Positions 18,000-27,752 of a DNA stretch of 64,000 bases are shown one piece after another. Numbering within the stretch: position 1 is the stretch's first letter; each line of letters opens with the position of its first letter. This stretch comes from JAWXBG01 sp044375415 (GTDB lineage: Bacteria > Bacteroidota > Bacteroidia > Flavobacteriales_D > Sanyastnellaceae). The stretch spans positions 3,069-67,068 of the forward strand of contig JBILMS010000010.1 of assembly GCA_044375415.1 (NCBI GenBank), read 5' to 3'. The notes beneath the pieces were generated by a model. The model was given only the letters and a program-made list of their open reading frames with translations, was not told the origin of the DNA and made no database searches. Made by a program: the position numbers and the translations under genes.

Positions 18000-19028
18000 A
18001 TGAAAAAACTCGTAAAACCTTTTCTTCTAGTTTCAGCGATTATTATGCTTACAATTGTTGGTTGCAAACGCAACTACAAAGCATCTTTCGAGAAAACTCT
18101 CATGGGGAAACCCCTAAAGATTATCCTCGGTCAAGAACCGGGTTCGGCAGATTCTGCTATTGATGCCACTATAGCTAATGTGGAATATTTATTTTCATCG
18201 ACCCTCGAAGGTTCAGTTATGAAACGTTTCAACGAGTGGCCTTATGCCGATAGTCTCATGCCCTTTGTAGATCGCGAAACCCTCTATGCTCAGGTAAAAG
18301 ATTATGTACAGGAATTGTACGATCAGACTTATGGTTATTTTGATCCTACCTTGGTTCCATTAGCCGAAGCTCGCTCCAAAGTGATGCCCGGATATCAACT
18401 CGAAGATGCTGTGATTGACGAACTAATGCAATACTGCGGAATGGATAGCCAGGTTTTCGAATTGCGCGAATACTACAATGAGCAGGGTGTTTACGAGAAG
18501 AGTTTTTTGAAGAAAAAAGATCCTCGAACTCGTGTCGATCTGAGTTCATTTGGAGGTGCTTATGCTCTCGATATCATTCGTTTTTATCTTGTAGAACATG
18601 GAATTGATATGTTTAGGATAGAGTGGAATGGTATGGTGGTGAATCAAGGATATGACCTCGAGGAATACCGTTATTTGGTAGCCAACTTGCCGGGTGATTT
18701 GGGCGAACAGAAACTAAATGTTTTTAATAAAGCTGTGGCATATATGGATCAGGAAGCAGTTAAAAAGGTACTTTCTGAAACTGTAATATATCCTGCTGAA
18801 AACACTACCACCAACACCTTTGTTATGTCCGGTAATGCGGCCACATCGTATGCCTATGCTCAAGCTTTTAGTGCTATGGGTGCTCAAGAAATGATGATGT
18901 ATTTTGAAGAAGCCCCGAGCCGCGATCTGGAGGTAACGATGATCTTTCAGAAAGACGGCGGTTTTTATGCAGGTAGCACTCCGGGAATCGAAGCGTTGTG
19001 GGTCAACACCAACGAAAATGCGGAATAA
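18000..19028 (+). CDS. Divergent ApbE-like lipoprotein
   Basis: ATG 18000 (MKKLVKPFLLVSAIIM) starts a lipoprotein signal with lipobox IVGC. The open frame from 17892 runs through the repeat block and was rejected. The 342-residue product resembles ApbE, the FAD:protein FMN transferase that flavinylates periplasmic proteins: YGYFDPTLVPLAEA and VDLSSFGGAYALD correspond to ApbE FDPTVGPL and LDLGGIAKGYAVD. The conserved Lys-Gly of the latter is replaced by Gly-Ala, and the C-terminal Mg-binding segment (usually D-A-x-A-T) reads NTTTNTFVMSGNAATSYA. These losses suggest an enzymatically altered or inactive member. It may ride with menF, since respiration is a shared theme. Confidence 0.65.
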   Translation: MKKLVKPFLLVSAIIMLTIVGCKRNYKASFEKTLMGKPLKIILGQEPGSADSAIDATIANVEYLFSSTLEGSVMKRFNEWPYADSLMPFVDRETLYAQVKDYVQELYDQTYGYFDPTLVPLAEARSKVMPGYQLEDAVIDELMQYCGMDSQVFELREYYNEQGVYEKSFLKKKDPRTRVDLSSFGGAYALDIIRFYLVEHGIDMFRIEWNGMVVNQGYDLEEYRYLVANLPGDLGEQKLNVFNKAVAYMDQEAVKKVLSETVIYPAENTTTNTFVMSGNAATSYAYAQAFSAMGAQEMMMYFEEAPSRDLEVTMIFQKDGGFYAGSTPGIEALWVNTNENAE

Positions 19029-19118
19029 GTTGTTTTTGGTATGATTTTTCCGTTTGTCACAACTCAGAAAAGTAATTAGTATATTATCTTACATTCGTTC
19101 CTAACATATTAAATCCGT

Positions 19119-21323
19119 ATGATCAAAAAAGCCCTTATTTTATCGGTGTTTCTCATGAGTGCCGGAATTCTATTTTCCCAGAAAAAACTGACCAACGAAC
19201 TAGTGTGGGCGGGAGCTGAGTTTAATTCTGCCGGTATCTCCGGATTAAAATCGATGAACGATGGAGAGCATTACACCACCGTTTCGGAGAGCGATGCTTT
19301 CGGAGCAGTGATTGTAAAATGTGCTTATGCCACCGGCGATACAGTGGGAAAAATAGCAACATCGAAAGATATCTTTAACGATGCTACCAAATCATTTGAC
19401 GACTATGAGTTCAGCAAAGATGAGAAGCAGATTTTGATTACTACAGGGACTGAACCGATCTATAGATATTCTTATTCAGCTCAATATTTCATCTACAATA
19501 CAGAGACAAAAAAGACGATTCCTCTTGCGGAAGAAGGCAAAGGAAAACAGATGTTAGCTACGTTTTCTCCCGATGGGAAAAAAGTCGCTTTCGTAAGAGG
19601 CAACAATCTTTTTGCAATGGATATTGCAACAAGAGGTGAAATACAAATCACCACGGATGGAGAGTGGAATAAGATTATCAACGGTTCACCAGACTGGGTT
19701 TATGAAGAAGAATTTGCACTCGTGCGCGCCTTCGAATGGTCGCCCAACAGCGATCGAATTGCCTATTACCGATTTGATGAATCGGAGGTTAAAGAATTTT
19801 CGTTTGATACCTACGGAGACTTATATCCCGGCGAATACTCTTACAAATACCCCAAAGCCGGAGAAGCGAATAGTGTTGTGACTATTTATGTTTACGATTA
19901 CAAATTAGGTCAAAGCAAGCAAGTAGATACAGGTACAGAAAAGGATCAGTATATCCCGCGAATTAAATGGAGTCAGAGTAATGATGGCTTGTGCGTGATG
20001 CGCATGAATCGCCATCAGAATAGCCTCGAGTTTTTGCTTACAGATCTAAAACAAGTCTTACCTGCTCAAATTCCCGTAAAAACTATTTTTTCCGAAAACG
20101 CTTCAACCTACTTAGATATCTCAGACAATCTGACGTTTCTTCCTGATGGCAAAAGTTTCCTTTGGACTAGCGAACGCGATGGTTATAATCACATCTACAT
20201 TTTTGATATGATCGGCAACGTGGTGCAACAAGTGACCAAAGGAAATTACGACGTTCTCGATTTCTTTGGGCTCGGCGAAAAGGGAGTTGTTTACTTCAGT
20301 AGCAGCGAAGTTTCGTCTATCGAAAAACACATTTACAGCGTTTCAATTATCCAATCAAAAAAATCGACAAAGCAAAAACTGAGTACTCGTTCCGGAACGA
20401 ATGACGGCACCTTCAGTTCAACCAAAAAGTACTTCATCAATTTTAATTCAAATGCCAATACACCGGCATTTATAACTCTTTGCGACAACACGGGTAAAGA
20501 AGTCCGCGTACTTGAGAATAACCAAAAGTTGATCGAAAGATTATCAAAGTACACCTTGGCCAAAAAGGAATTTTTCACCTTCAACAACGACGCCGGAATA
20601 GCCTTGAATTGTTGGATGATGAAACCTACAAACTTTGACCCTGCGAAAAAATATCCGGTTTTGGTAGCTATTTATGGAGGTCCGGGGAGCAACACGGTAA
20701 ACGATTCTTGGGGAGGAAGAAACTACTTGTGGTATCAACTACTTTGTCAGGAAGGATTTATTGTTGTAAGCTGCGACCCGAGAGGTACTATGAATCGCGG
20801 TCGTGACTTCAAACACAGCACGTATATGAATTTGGGTAAACTGGAAACCGAAGATTTTATTGATTTCGCAGAATACCTCGGAAGACAGACATACGTTGAC
20901 AAAGCACGAATAGGAATTCAGGGTTGGAGTTACGGCGGTTACATGACAAGTTTATGTATGACCAAGGGCGCCGACGTTTACTCAGCCGGTATTGCAGTTG
21001 CTCCGGTTACAAATTGGAAATACTACGATAGCATTTACACCGAACGATTTATGCGTACACCGCAGGAAAATGATGGTGGATATGAAAACAATTCTCCGAT
21101 CAATTTTGTAGATCAAATGAAGGGAGATTTTTTATTGGTGCATGGTTCGGCCGACGACAATGTGCATTATCAAAACACTATGGACATGATCTCTGCTTTG
21201 GTGAAAGCCAACAAACAGTTTGATCTATTCATTTATCCAAACAAAAATCACGGTATATATGGAGGCAATACAAGATTGCATTTGTTTACCATGATGACAA
21301 ATTTCCTTAAGGAGAAATTGTAA
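19119..21323 (+). CDS. Dipeptidyl peptidase IV (S9B)
   Basis: This 734-residue exported serine peptidase removes X-Pro or X-Ala dipeptides from the N-termini of peptides. It has a signal peptide (to ILFSQ), an eight-bladed propeller region (about 40-480) and an alpha/beta hydrolase domain (about 490-734). Catalytic residues are Ser604 (GWSYGGYM), Asp679/680 (HGSADDNVHYQN) and His711 (NKNHGIYGG). The double-Glu motif YEEEF, which binds the substrate amino terminus, is present in the propeller. Length and motifs match periplasmic Bacteroidota DPP IV. Two POT-family transporters lie immediately downstream, fitting a release-then-import route for dipeptides. Confidence 0.93.
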   Translation: MIKKALILSVFLMSAGILFSQKKLTNELVWAGAEFNSAGISGLKSMNDGEHYTTVSESDAFGAVIVKCAYATGDTVGKIATSKDIFNDATKSFDDYEFSKDEKQILITTGTEPIYRYSYSAQYFIYNTETKKTIPLAEEGKGKQMLATFSPDGKKVAFVRGNNLFAMDIATRGEIQITTDGEWNKIINGSPDWVYEEEFALVRAFEWSPNSDRIAYYRFDESEVKEFSFDTYGDLYPGEYSYKYPKAGEANSVVTIYVYDYKLGQSKQVDTGTEKDQYIPRIKWSQSNDGLCVMRMNRHQNSLEFLLTDLKQVLPAQIPVKTIFSENASTYLDISDNLTFLPDGKSFLWTSERDGYNHIYIFDMIGNVVQQVTKGNYDVLDFFGLGEKGVVYFSSSEVSSIEKHIYSVSIIQSKKSTKQKLSTRSGTNDGTFSSTKKYFINFNSNANTPAFITLCDNTGKEVRVLENNQKLIERLSKYTLAKKEFFTFNNDAGIALNCWMMKPTNFDPAKKYPVLVAIYGGPGSNTVNDSWGGRNYLWYQLLCQEGFIVVSCDPRGTMNRGRDFKHSTYMNLGKLETEDFIDFAEYLGRQTYVDKARIGIQGWSYGGYMTSLCMTKGADVYSAGIAVAPVTNWKYYDSIYTERFMRTPQENDGGYENNSPINFVDQMKGDFLLVHGSADDNVHYQNTMDMISALVKANKQFDLFIYPNKNHGIYGGNTRLHLFTMMTNFLKEKL

Positions 21324-21336
21324 TATTTAGGTAGTG

Positions 21337-22233
21337 ATGAGAGTAATACTGATCACAGCACTTGTTTGGTTTAATTTTATTTTAACCGAGGCTCAACAAG
21401 TACCGGACACGGTTTTTAGGTATCCTGTGGCTAACCCTTCTTATAGTATTGGTGCAGGGCCTGTTGTTGCAATTGATGAGGGGCACAACAATTTTCACAC
21501 GAGAACGGGACGTTATGCGGCTTTTTCCCGTCTACTTGCAAGTGATGGATACCGACTTCAATCCCTTATGGATACTATCATTACCGATAGCTCATTGGTG
21601 GGAATAGATGTTCTGGTGATAGCGAATCCACTACATCATTCAAATATTTCGAAATGGTCCTTACCAACCCCATCGGCTTATACAGATGACGAAATTTTAT
21701 GTATTCGAAATTGGGTTGAAAAGGGAGGTAGTTTATTTTTAATAGCCGATCATATGCCCTTTGCCGGTGCCGCACTTCCTTTAGGAAAAGCTTTTGGTGT
21801 TTAGTTTGTGAATTGTTTCACTAAGGATAAACATAGCAGAGGCTGGGAGGAATTTACTTGCCAAAAAGGACTGAATTGTTCCAATGAGTTGATAGATTTG
21901 AAAGACGATACGATTATCACATTTACCGGTTCTGCCTTTAAGATTCAACGAGATCATATTCCTCTATTAGCTTTGGACGGAACGTTTACACTATTTCTTC
22001 CCAAGGTGGCAGGAGAATTTGACAATAATACACCTGCTCTTCCCGGACAAAGTTTCGAGCAAATTGCAGCTTTGGAATTTGGTGACGGAAGGTTGATAAT
22101 CAGCGCTGAAGCGGCTATGTTTTCGGCACAGCTCACCGGTCTCTTATCGAGGCCTGTAGGATTCAATAATCCTGAAGCACAGGACAATTGTGCTTTTCTG
22201 CTCGATCTCATGCGATGGCTCTCAGGAAAATAA
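21337..22233 (+). pseudogene. DUF4350/GATase-like secreted protein gene split by an in-frame amber codon
   Basis: Two frames, 21337-21804 and 21808-22233, lie in the same phase, separated only by TAG at 21802-21804. Joined they give a 298-codon product. The first part has a signal peptide and a ThuA/DUF4350-like core (VAIDEGHNNFHT, GIDVLVIANPLH, NWVEKGGSLFLIADH). The second continues without a break in composition (FVNCFTKDKHSRGW ... GDGRLIISAEAAMFSAQ), including the GDGR...GEA-like block typical of the C-terminal half. No second start site of note follows the stop. It begins 13 bp after the DPP IV stop, so it is probably cotranscribed. It may be a recent nonsense mutation, a base-call error or read-through. 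Confidence 0.75.
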
Positions 22234-22305
22234 ATTCGGCGGTCGAATCGATGATTCCTTTATATTTGGCCGAAACCAGTTTATAAAATCATACCAAGAC
22301 TACTT

Positions 22306-24027
22306 ATGGACAAGAATTCTACCTCTGCTGCAAAGCATCCAAAAGGATTGTACGTTCTCTTTTTCACCGAAATGTGGGAGAGATTCGGATACTATCTTAT
22401 GTTAGGAATTTTCTCTCTTTACATGCTCGATGGCTGGAATAACGGAGGGATGGGTTTTGCACCCGGAAAAAAGTCTGACATCTATGGAACTTATTTAGGA
22501 CTTGTTTATCTCACACCTTTCATTGGTGGATTATTGGCCGACCGAATTTTAGGTTATCGAAGGTCAATTATTATGGGCGGTATTATGATGGCGGCAGGTT
22601 ATTTCTGTTTGTCCATTCATAGTACGGCAACTTTTTACCTCGCTCTTTTCCTAATCATTTTGGGTAACGGGTTTTTTAAACCGAACATTTCAACACTCGT
22701 TGGTAATTTATACAGCACAGATGAGTTGAAGGACAAGAAGGATTCCGGATACAATATCTTCTACATGGGTATCAATATTGGTGCTTTTGTCTGCAATTTC
22801 GTTGCTGCATACATGAGAAACAACTATGGCTGGGGACATGCCTTTGCGGCCGCCGGAGTGGGTATGATCATAGGAGTAATCATATTTATTATTGGAACAA
22901 AACACATCAAACATGTAGATGTGGTAAAACCTCTGAGAGAAGGGGATATGTCCACGGGAAGAATTCTAATGATGACCGTGCTTCCTATGTTTGTTTTTGG
23001 TATCATCGGATACGTAATTCCGGGCAACTTACTGGGTACAGATACCAATGACGCATTCATATTTGGTTGTCTTCCGGTAATTGCATTTTTCATTTACCTC
23101 GCTTTAAAATCAGAAGCAAAAGAAAGAAGAGCTATCAAAGCATTGCTCGCTGTGTTCACTTGTGTGATTTTATTCTTTGCCATTTTCCACCAAAATGGAG
23201 ATGCTCTAACTGTTTGGGCGGAAGATCATACGGATCGTAAAATGCCAGATGCAGTAGCCTCTGTTGCAACTGAATTCGACATGGCTCAAGTTGTAGTAAA
23301 CAACGACATAGTGGCTATGGACGATGCACAATTTAAGACTTCAGTTGATAGTATGTGGGCTATAGAAAAGGCTATGCCCGCAGTTTCGAAGGAAGAAATT
23401 AAAGCTAAGTCGGAGTATGGAAAAATGGTCGATCAGCACGAGAAGTCGCATAAATATTTCTCCACTTTACCCGGAGATCAGATTCCACCCAAGGGCACAG
23501 ATATGAAACTATATTCTACAGAGTTGTTTCAGTCAATCAATCCATTTTGGGTAGTGGTGCTTACACCGGTCTTAGTTGGAATTTGGGGTATGCTTCGTCG
23601 TCGCAAAAAAGAACCGAGCACACCGACAAAAATTGCCATTGGATTATTGATTACAGCTTTATCTGCCTTGGTAATGGTAGGAGCTGTTTTTGCAACAAAT
23701 GATATGACGGGTAAAGCGAGTGCATGGTGGTTGATGGCATCGTATGGTGTAATTACCGTTGGAGAACTTTGTCTTTCACCTATGGGATTATCGCTTGTAT
23801 CAAAACTCTCACCTCCGCGTATTACGGCACTTATGATGGGTGGATTTTTCCTTGCCATTTCGGTGGGTAATAAGATGTCGGGAATGCTTTCCAGTCTTTG
23901 GGAAGACATTGAGAATAAAGAAAATTACTTCTACCTCAATTTTGGACTAGTATTAGCCGCAGCTATCATTTTGTTTATGATGCTTAAGTGGTTGAACAGT
24001 GTGATGAGAGAAAATAATGTTTCGTAA
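22306..24027 (+). CDS. POT/PTR-family peptide transporter (1)
   Basis: This 573-residue major-facilitator protein of the proton-dependent oligopeptide transporter family imports di- and tripeptides with protons. Family signatures are FFTEMWERFGYYLML (the ExxER proton-coupling motif), LADRILGYRR, NIFYMGINIGAF (the PTR2 signature) and GELCLSPMGLSLVSKL. Between about residues 300 and 405 it carries a hydrophilic stretch of about 100 residues (HTDRKMPDAV ... DMKLYSTEL), much longer than in the second transporter. It is preceded by DPP IV and the split gene and followed 82 bp later by a second POT gene. Confidence 0.93.
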   Translation: MDKNSTSAAKHPKGLYVLFFTEMWERFGYYLMLGIFSLYMLDGWNNGGMGFAPGKKSDIYGTYLGLVYLTPFIGGLLADRILGYRRSIIMGGIMMAAGYFCLSIHSTATFYLALFLIILGNGFFKPNISTLVGNLYSTDELKDKKDSGYNIFYMGINIGAFVCNFVAAYMRNNYGWGHAFAAAGVGMIIGVIIFIIGTKHIKHVDVVKPLREGDMSTGRILMMTVLPMFVFGIIGYVIPGNLLGTDTNDAFIFGCLPVIAFFIYLALKSEAKERRAIKALLAVFTCVILFFAIFHQNGDALTVWAEDHTDRKMPDAVASVATEFDMAQVVVNNDIVAMDDAQFKTSVDSMWAIEKAMPAVSKEEIKAKSEYGKMVDQHEKSHKYFSTLPGDQIPPKGTDMKLYSTELFQSINPFWVVVLTPVLVGIWGMLRRRKKEPSTPTKIAIGLLITALSALVMVGAVFATNDMTGKASAWWLMASYGVITVGELCLSPMGLSLVSKLSPPRITALMMGGFFLAISVGNKMSGMLSSLWEDIENKENYFYLNFGLVLAAAIILFMMLKWLNSVMRENNVS

Positions 24028-24109
24028 TAAATTCTAAGGCGGCGCATTCATAAAATTTGAATGTTGCAGAATGAAGTAAGTTGAATAAAACGATTAAAAT
24101 CAAAATTCA

Positions 24110-25645
24110 ATGTCAACAACGCTCGATAGAGAATTAAGTAAGGACGTACCGGAAAACGATCCACAATTGGAGGCGATCCAGAATTTCGAAGGGAAGTACC
24201 CCAAGCAATTATGGTATCTCTTCTTCTCAGAGATGTGGGAGCGATTCTCGTTCTACGGAATGAGAGGTATGCTCACTTTTTTCATGGTACATCAGCTAAT
24301 GATGAAAGAAGATGAGGCTAATCTGCAGTATGGAGCAACACAAGCATTTGTTTATGCCTTCACATTCATCGGTGGATTGTTCGCAGATAAAATTCTAGGG
24401 TTTAGAAAATCACTTTTCTGGGGTGGTATTCTCATGATTGTGGGAAGTTTAATTCTCGCCATTGATCCAAAAGAATATTTCTTCCTGGGTATTAGTTTCA
24501 ACATCATAGGTACAGGTTTTTTCAAACCAAATATCTCTACGATGGTGGGCCAGTTATACAAAGATGGCGACAATAGAAGGGATGCAGGTTTTTCACTTTT
24601 CTACAGTGGTATTAATATCGGAGCTCTTTTGGGAGGTTATGCATGTATAGCCATTGGAAAATCCGATATGGCCTATTCATGGAATCTTGCATTTGGGCTT
24701 GCTGCGATTGTAATGACAATAAGTTTGCTAACGTTTGTTTTCACCCAGAAAAAAATGGGGAATATTGGTTTATCTCCGTTTAAATCTTCGAAGGATGGAG
24801 TGAATCGCAAGTGGTACGATTACGCCGTGTACATAGGATCTCTCGCCATCATACCGGTGATTATGACTATGGTTGCTAAAACCGAATACACAGATTGGTT
24901 TATGTACATCATTGGACCGTGCACGTTGATTTACATCTTCTACGAAATGACAAAGTACAGTTTCGATGAAGTAAAGAAATTGTGGGCCGCATTAGTGTTT
25001 ATCGTTTTCTCGATTCTTTTTTGGGCCTTTTTCGAGCAGAGCGGAGGATCACTAAGTTTATTTGCCGCAAATAACCTGAACAGCGAATTGCTCGGTTCGA
25101 TAACACTTGATCCAAACGGAGTGAATAACTCCGCAAATTCATTATTTGTGATCATATTCGCTCCAATTCTGGGGCTCATTTGGATAGCATTGAGCGCAAG
25201 AAAGAAAGAACCAAATACCGTAATTAAATTTGGATTAGGATTCTTGTTTTTGAGCTTGGCGTTTTACACTTTTTACAGTACCAAGTTTTTTGCCGGAGCA
25301 GACGGAATGACCTCCTTGGACATTTTCACGCTGGCCTACCTGATCATAACATTTGGCGAATTGTGTTTATCTCCGATTGGACTTTCAATTATGACAAAAC
25401 TTGCACCTAGACCTCTTCAAGGTGTGATGATGGGTATGTGGTTCCTAGCGAGTGCCTATGGCCAGTATGTTGCCGGATTATTAGGAGCAGGCATGACCAG
25501 TCCGAATGAAAATGCAAGCGCAGCAGAAAAACTTGTTTCCTACACAAATGGATATCAGCAGTTAGCCATTTACGCTTTAATCGCAGGTCTTGCATTAATT
25601 GCAATATCACCATGGATTCGAAAGCTTATGTTGAACGTAAAATAA
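24110..25645 (+). CDS. POT/PTR-family peptide transporter (2)
   Basis: A second proton-dependent oligopeptide transporter of 511 residues. It has FFSEMWERFSFYGMR (ExxER), LFADKILGFRKS, SLFYSGINIGALLGG (PTR2 signature) and GELCLSPIGLSIMTKL. It is a paralogue of the upstream gene but lacks the 100-residue insertion and has a longer hydrophilic N-terminus (about 38 residues). Tandem POT genes with different inserts suggest different substrate ranges. A hairpin terminator follows. Confidence 0.93.
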   Translation: MSTTLDRELSKDVPENDPQLEAIQNFEGKYPKQLWYLFFSEMWERFSFYGMRGMLTFFMVHQLMMKEDEANLQYGATQAFVYAFTFIGGLFADKILGFRKSLFWGGILMIVGSLILAIDPKEYFFLGISFNIIGTGFFKPNISTMVGQLYKDGDNRRDAGFSLFYSGINIGALLGGYACIAIGKSDMAYSWNLAFGLAAIVMTISLLTFVFTQKKMGNIGLSPFKSSKDGVNRKWYDYAVYIGSLAIIPVIMTMVAKTEYTDWFMYIIGPCTLIYIFYEMTKYSFDEVKKLWAALVFIVFSILFWAFFEQSGGSLSLFAANNLNSELLGSITLDPNGVNNSANSLFVIIFAPILGLIWIALSARKKEPNTVIKFGLGFLFLSLAFYTFYSTKFFAGADGMTSLDIFTLAYLIITFGELCLSPIGLSIMTKLAPRPLQGVMMGMWFLASAYGQYVAGLLGAGMTSPNENASAAEKLVSYTNGYQQLAIYALIAGLALIAISPWIRKLMLNVK

Positions 25646-25653
25646 AACAAACC

Positions 25654-25683
25654 AAAACGGCTATCGGATTCGATGGCCGTTTT
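25654..25683 (+). terminator. Terminator after the POT pair
   Basis: A 13-bp stem (25654-25666 with 25671-25683, one G-T wobble, 4-nt loop) ends in four T residues. The T tract is short, so efficiency may be moderate. It lies 9 bp after the stop at 25645. Confidence 0.6.
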
Positions 25684-25701
25684 GCTAAAAAATAGATTAA
25701 G

Positions 25702-26241
25702 ATGATTACGAAGTACTTATTGTCATTTGCCTTTTCGCTTTTCGTCGGTGCTCTTGTAGCCCAAATCAACTGGCTCTCCATGGAGGAAGCCATTGAGTTG
25801 CAAAAAAAGCAACCGAAAAAAATTCTAGTTGATGTTTATACCCATTGGTGTGGACCATGCAAGCGATTGAAGGAAACGACCTTTGTTCATCCTGAGCTGG
25901 TTGAATATGTAAACGAACATTTTTATGCCGTAGCGTTTGATGCTGAGCAAGCCGACAGTTTGGTGTTTAAAGGTCTTACTTATAAAAATCCGGATTACAA
26001 ACCCAATGTGCAAGGTCGCAACGGGGTTCATCAGTTTTCGCGGTTTCTTGGAGTAGCGGCCTATCCAACCATTATCTTCATGGATGAAAGCGGAACAATC
26101 ATCGATCGCATGGTAGGTTTCCGTTCTGCTCCGGAATGTGAGCCCTACCTAAAATATGTCGGTGACGATGTCTATAAAACCTTCGATACAGTAGACAAAA
26201 AGAACAGTTGGGTAGGGGCTTTTAAGGTTTCTTGGAATTAA
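25702..26241 (+). CDS. Secreted thioredoxin-family protein
   Basis: This 179-residue protein has a signal peptide (to GALVAQ) and a thioredoxin fold with the active site WCGPC (residues 49-53) and the cis-proline in AAYPTI (Pro122). The stretch of extra residues between them (QADSLVFKGLTYKNPDYK ...) resembles the DUF255/thioredoxin_7 subgroup. The protein probably acts as a periplasmic thiol-disulfide reductase. A partner is not evident from neighbours. Confidence 0.88.
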   Translation: MITKYLLSFAFSLFVGALVAQINWLSMEEAIELQKKQPKKILVDVYTHWCGPCKRLKETTFVHPELVEYVNEHFYAVAFDAEQADSLVFKGLTYKNPDYKPNVQGRNGVHQFSRFLGVAAYPTIIFMDESGTIIDRMVGFRSAPECEPYLKYVGDDVYKTFDTVDKKNSWVGAFKVSWN

Positions 26242-26319
26242 AGAAAATCTCTGCTTTCGATCTTTTTTGTTGGCTTAAAGAAACATCTCGACCTCTTTTT
26301 GGGTTTAAAAGCCATTTGC

Positions 26320-26350
26320 TTTGATAACGGAAAGATGTCCGCTATCTTTG
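26320..26350 (+). promoter_or_regulatory. Consensus Bacteroidota promoter of the citrate synthase gene
   Basis: TTTG (26320-26323), a 19-nt spacer and TATCTTTG (26343-26350) match the Bacteroidota housekeeping sigma consensus exactly. The start of transcription is expected near 26355-26358, about 35 nt before the gltA ATG. Confidence 0.8.
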
Positions 26351-26390
26351 CACCCGCAATTTTTTGGAACTAAACACCCTTCGAATTTCA

Positions 26391-27686
26391 ATGAGCGAAA
26401 CAGCTAAAATCATCCTGGAAGGCAAAGAATACGAGCTTCCTGTAGTAACCGGTACCGAAAGCGAAAAAGCCATCGACATCACCAAGTTGCGTGATATGAC
26501 TGGCTACATCACACTGGATTCCGGTTTCAAAAACACAGGGGCAACCCTCAGTGCCATTACTTTCCTCGATGGTGAAGAAGGTATTTTGCGTTATCGCGGT
26601 TACCCAATCGAGCAATTGGCCGAATACGCTACCTTCCTCGAAGTAGCGTACCTCTTGATCTATGGAGAACTTCCAACAGATAAAGAACTGAAGTACCTAT
26701 CAGCCAGCGTGTCTCACCACACCTTGGTGCACGAGGACATGAAACGTTTTTACGAAGCATACCCAACGGGTGCTCATCCCATGGGAGTATTGTCGTCTAT
26801 GATTGCTTCGATGTCCACTTTCTATCCGGAGTCACAAAACCCGAACAGACCATTTAAAGATATCGAACTTACCATGCACCGCTTGCTGGCCAAAATGCCT
26901 ACGTTGGCGGCTCAGGCGTACAAAGTAAGCATCGGTCACCCAATCGTTTATCCAAGAAATGCATATAGCTACACAGAAAACTTCCTCAATATGATGTTCG
27001 CCCTTCCGGTCGACGATTATGAGGTGGATCCTGTAGTGGACGATGCATTGAACAAGTTGCTCATATTGCACGCCGATCACGAACAAAACTGCTCTACAAG
27101 CACGGTTCGTATCGTTGGGTCAAGTCAAAGTAACCTCTACTCATCAATATCAGCAGGTATTGCAGCGCTGTGGGGACCTCTTCACGGGGGAGCCAACCAA
27201 GCGGTAATCGAAATGCTAGAGCGTATCAAAGCCGATGGTGGCGATACCAACAAATGGGTTGAAAAAGCAAAAGATAAAAACGATTCGTTCCGTCTAATGG
27301 GCTTCGGACACAGAGTCTATAAAAACTTTGATCCTCGCGCTACCATTATCAAAAAGTCGTGCGACGATGTCTTAAATCGCCTGGGTATTCACGATCCGGT
27401 CTTAGACATTGCCAAACAACTTGAAGAAGTTGCTCTAAAAGATCCATACTTCATCGAAAGAAAATTATATCCAAACGTAGACTTCTACTCAGGTATCATT
27501 TATAGAGCTATCGGTATTCCAACCGAAATGTTTACTGTAATGTTTGCGCTGGGCCGTCTACCGGGTTGGATTGCACAGTGGAAAGAAATGATCGAGCAGG
27601 GTGAACCTATCGGTCGTCCACGCCAAATCTACACCGGTGCCGGAAAAAGAGACTACGTTCCAATGGTGAAAAGAAGTCAATCATAA
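26391..27686 (+). CDS. gltA: Citrate synthase
   Basis: ATG 26391 (MSETAKIILEGKEYELPVV) gives a protein of 431 residues. It condenses oxaloacetate and acetyl-CoA to citrate in the TCA cycle. Active-site features are GPLHGGANQAV (His), FGHRVYKNFDPRA (His and Arg) and PNVDFYSGI (Asp). Length and N-terminal domain match the hexameric type I bacterial enzyme, which is NADH-sensitive in Gram-negative bacteria. It is expressed from its own consensus promoter and closed by a strong terminator, so it is monocistronic. Confidence 0.97.
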   Translation: MSETAKIILEGKEYELPVVTGTESEKAIDITKLRDMTGYITLDSGFKNTGATLSAITFLDGEEGILRYRGYPIEQLAEYATFLEVAYLLIYGELPTDKELKYLSASVSHHTLVHEDMKRFYEAYPTGAHPMGVLSSMIASMSTFYPESQNPNRPFKDIELTMHRLLAKMPTLAAQAYKVSIGHPIVYPRNAYSYTENFLNMMFALPVDDYEVDPVVDDALNKLLILHADHEQNCSTSTVRIVGSSQSNLYSSISAGIAALWGPLHGGANQAVIEMLERIKADGGDTNKWVEKAKDKNDSFRLMGFGHRVYKNFDPRATIIKKSCDDVLNRLGIHDPVLDIAKQLEEVALKDPYFIERKLYPNVDFYSGIIYRAIGIPTEMFTVMFALGRLPGWIAQWKEMIEQGEPIGRPRQIYTGAGKRDYVPMVKRSQS

Positions 27687-27693
27687 TCGCATC

Positions 27694-27719
27694 AAAAGCC
27701 CCGTCCGCGGGGCTTTTTT
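27694..27719 (+). terminator. Intrinsic terminator of gltA
   Basis: AAAAGCCCCG (27694-27703) pairs with CGGGGCTTTT (27708-27717) across a TCCG loop and runs into six T residues. Confidence 0.93.
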
Positions 27720-27752
27720 ACACAAGTTAATTTTCCATTCAAAAGAATTCTC

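Noticed and set aside
17892..18000. Longer start for the ApbE-like gene
   Set aside because: The added 36 residues are the translated 15-bp repeat (PSVPT units) and precede an otherwise perfect lipoprotein signal at 18000.
21802..21804. Pyrrolysine read-through at the amber codon
   Set aside because: Pyl decoding is not known for this group, no pyl genes are visible, and a nonsense mutation or base error is simpler.
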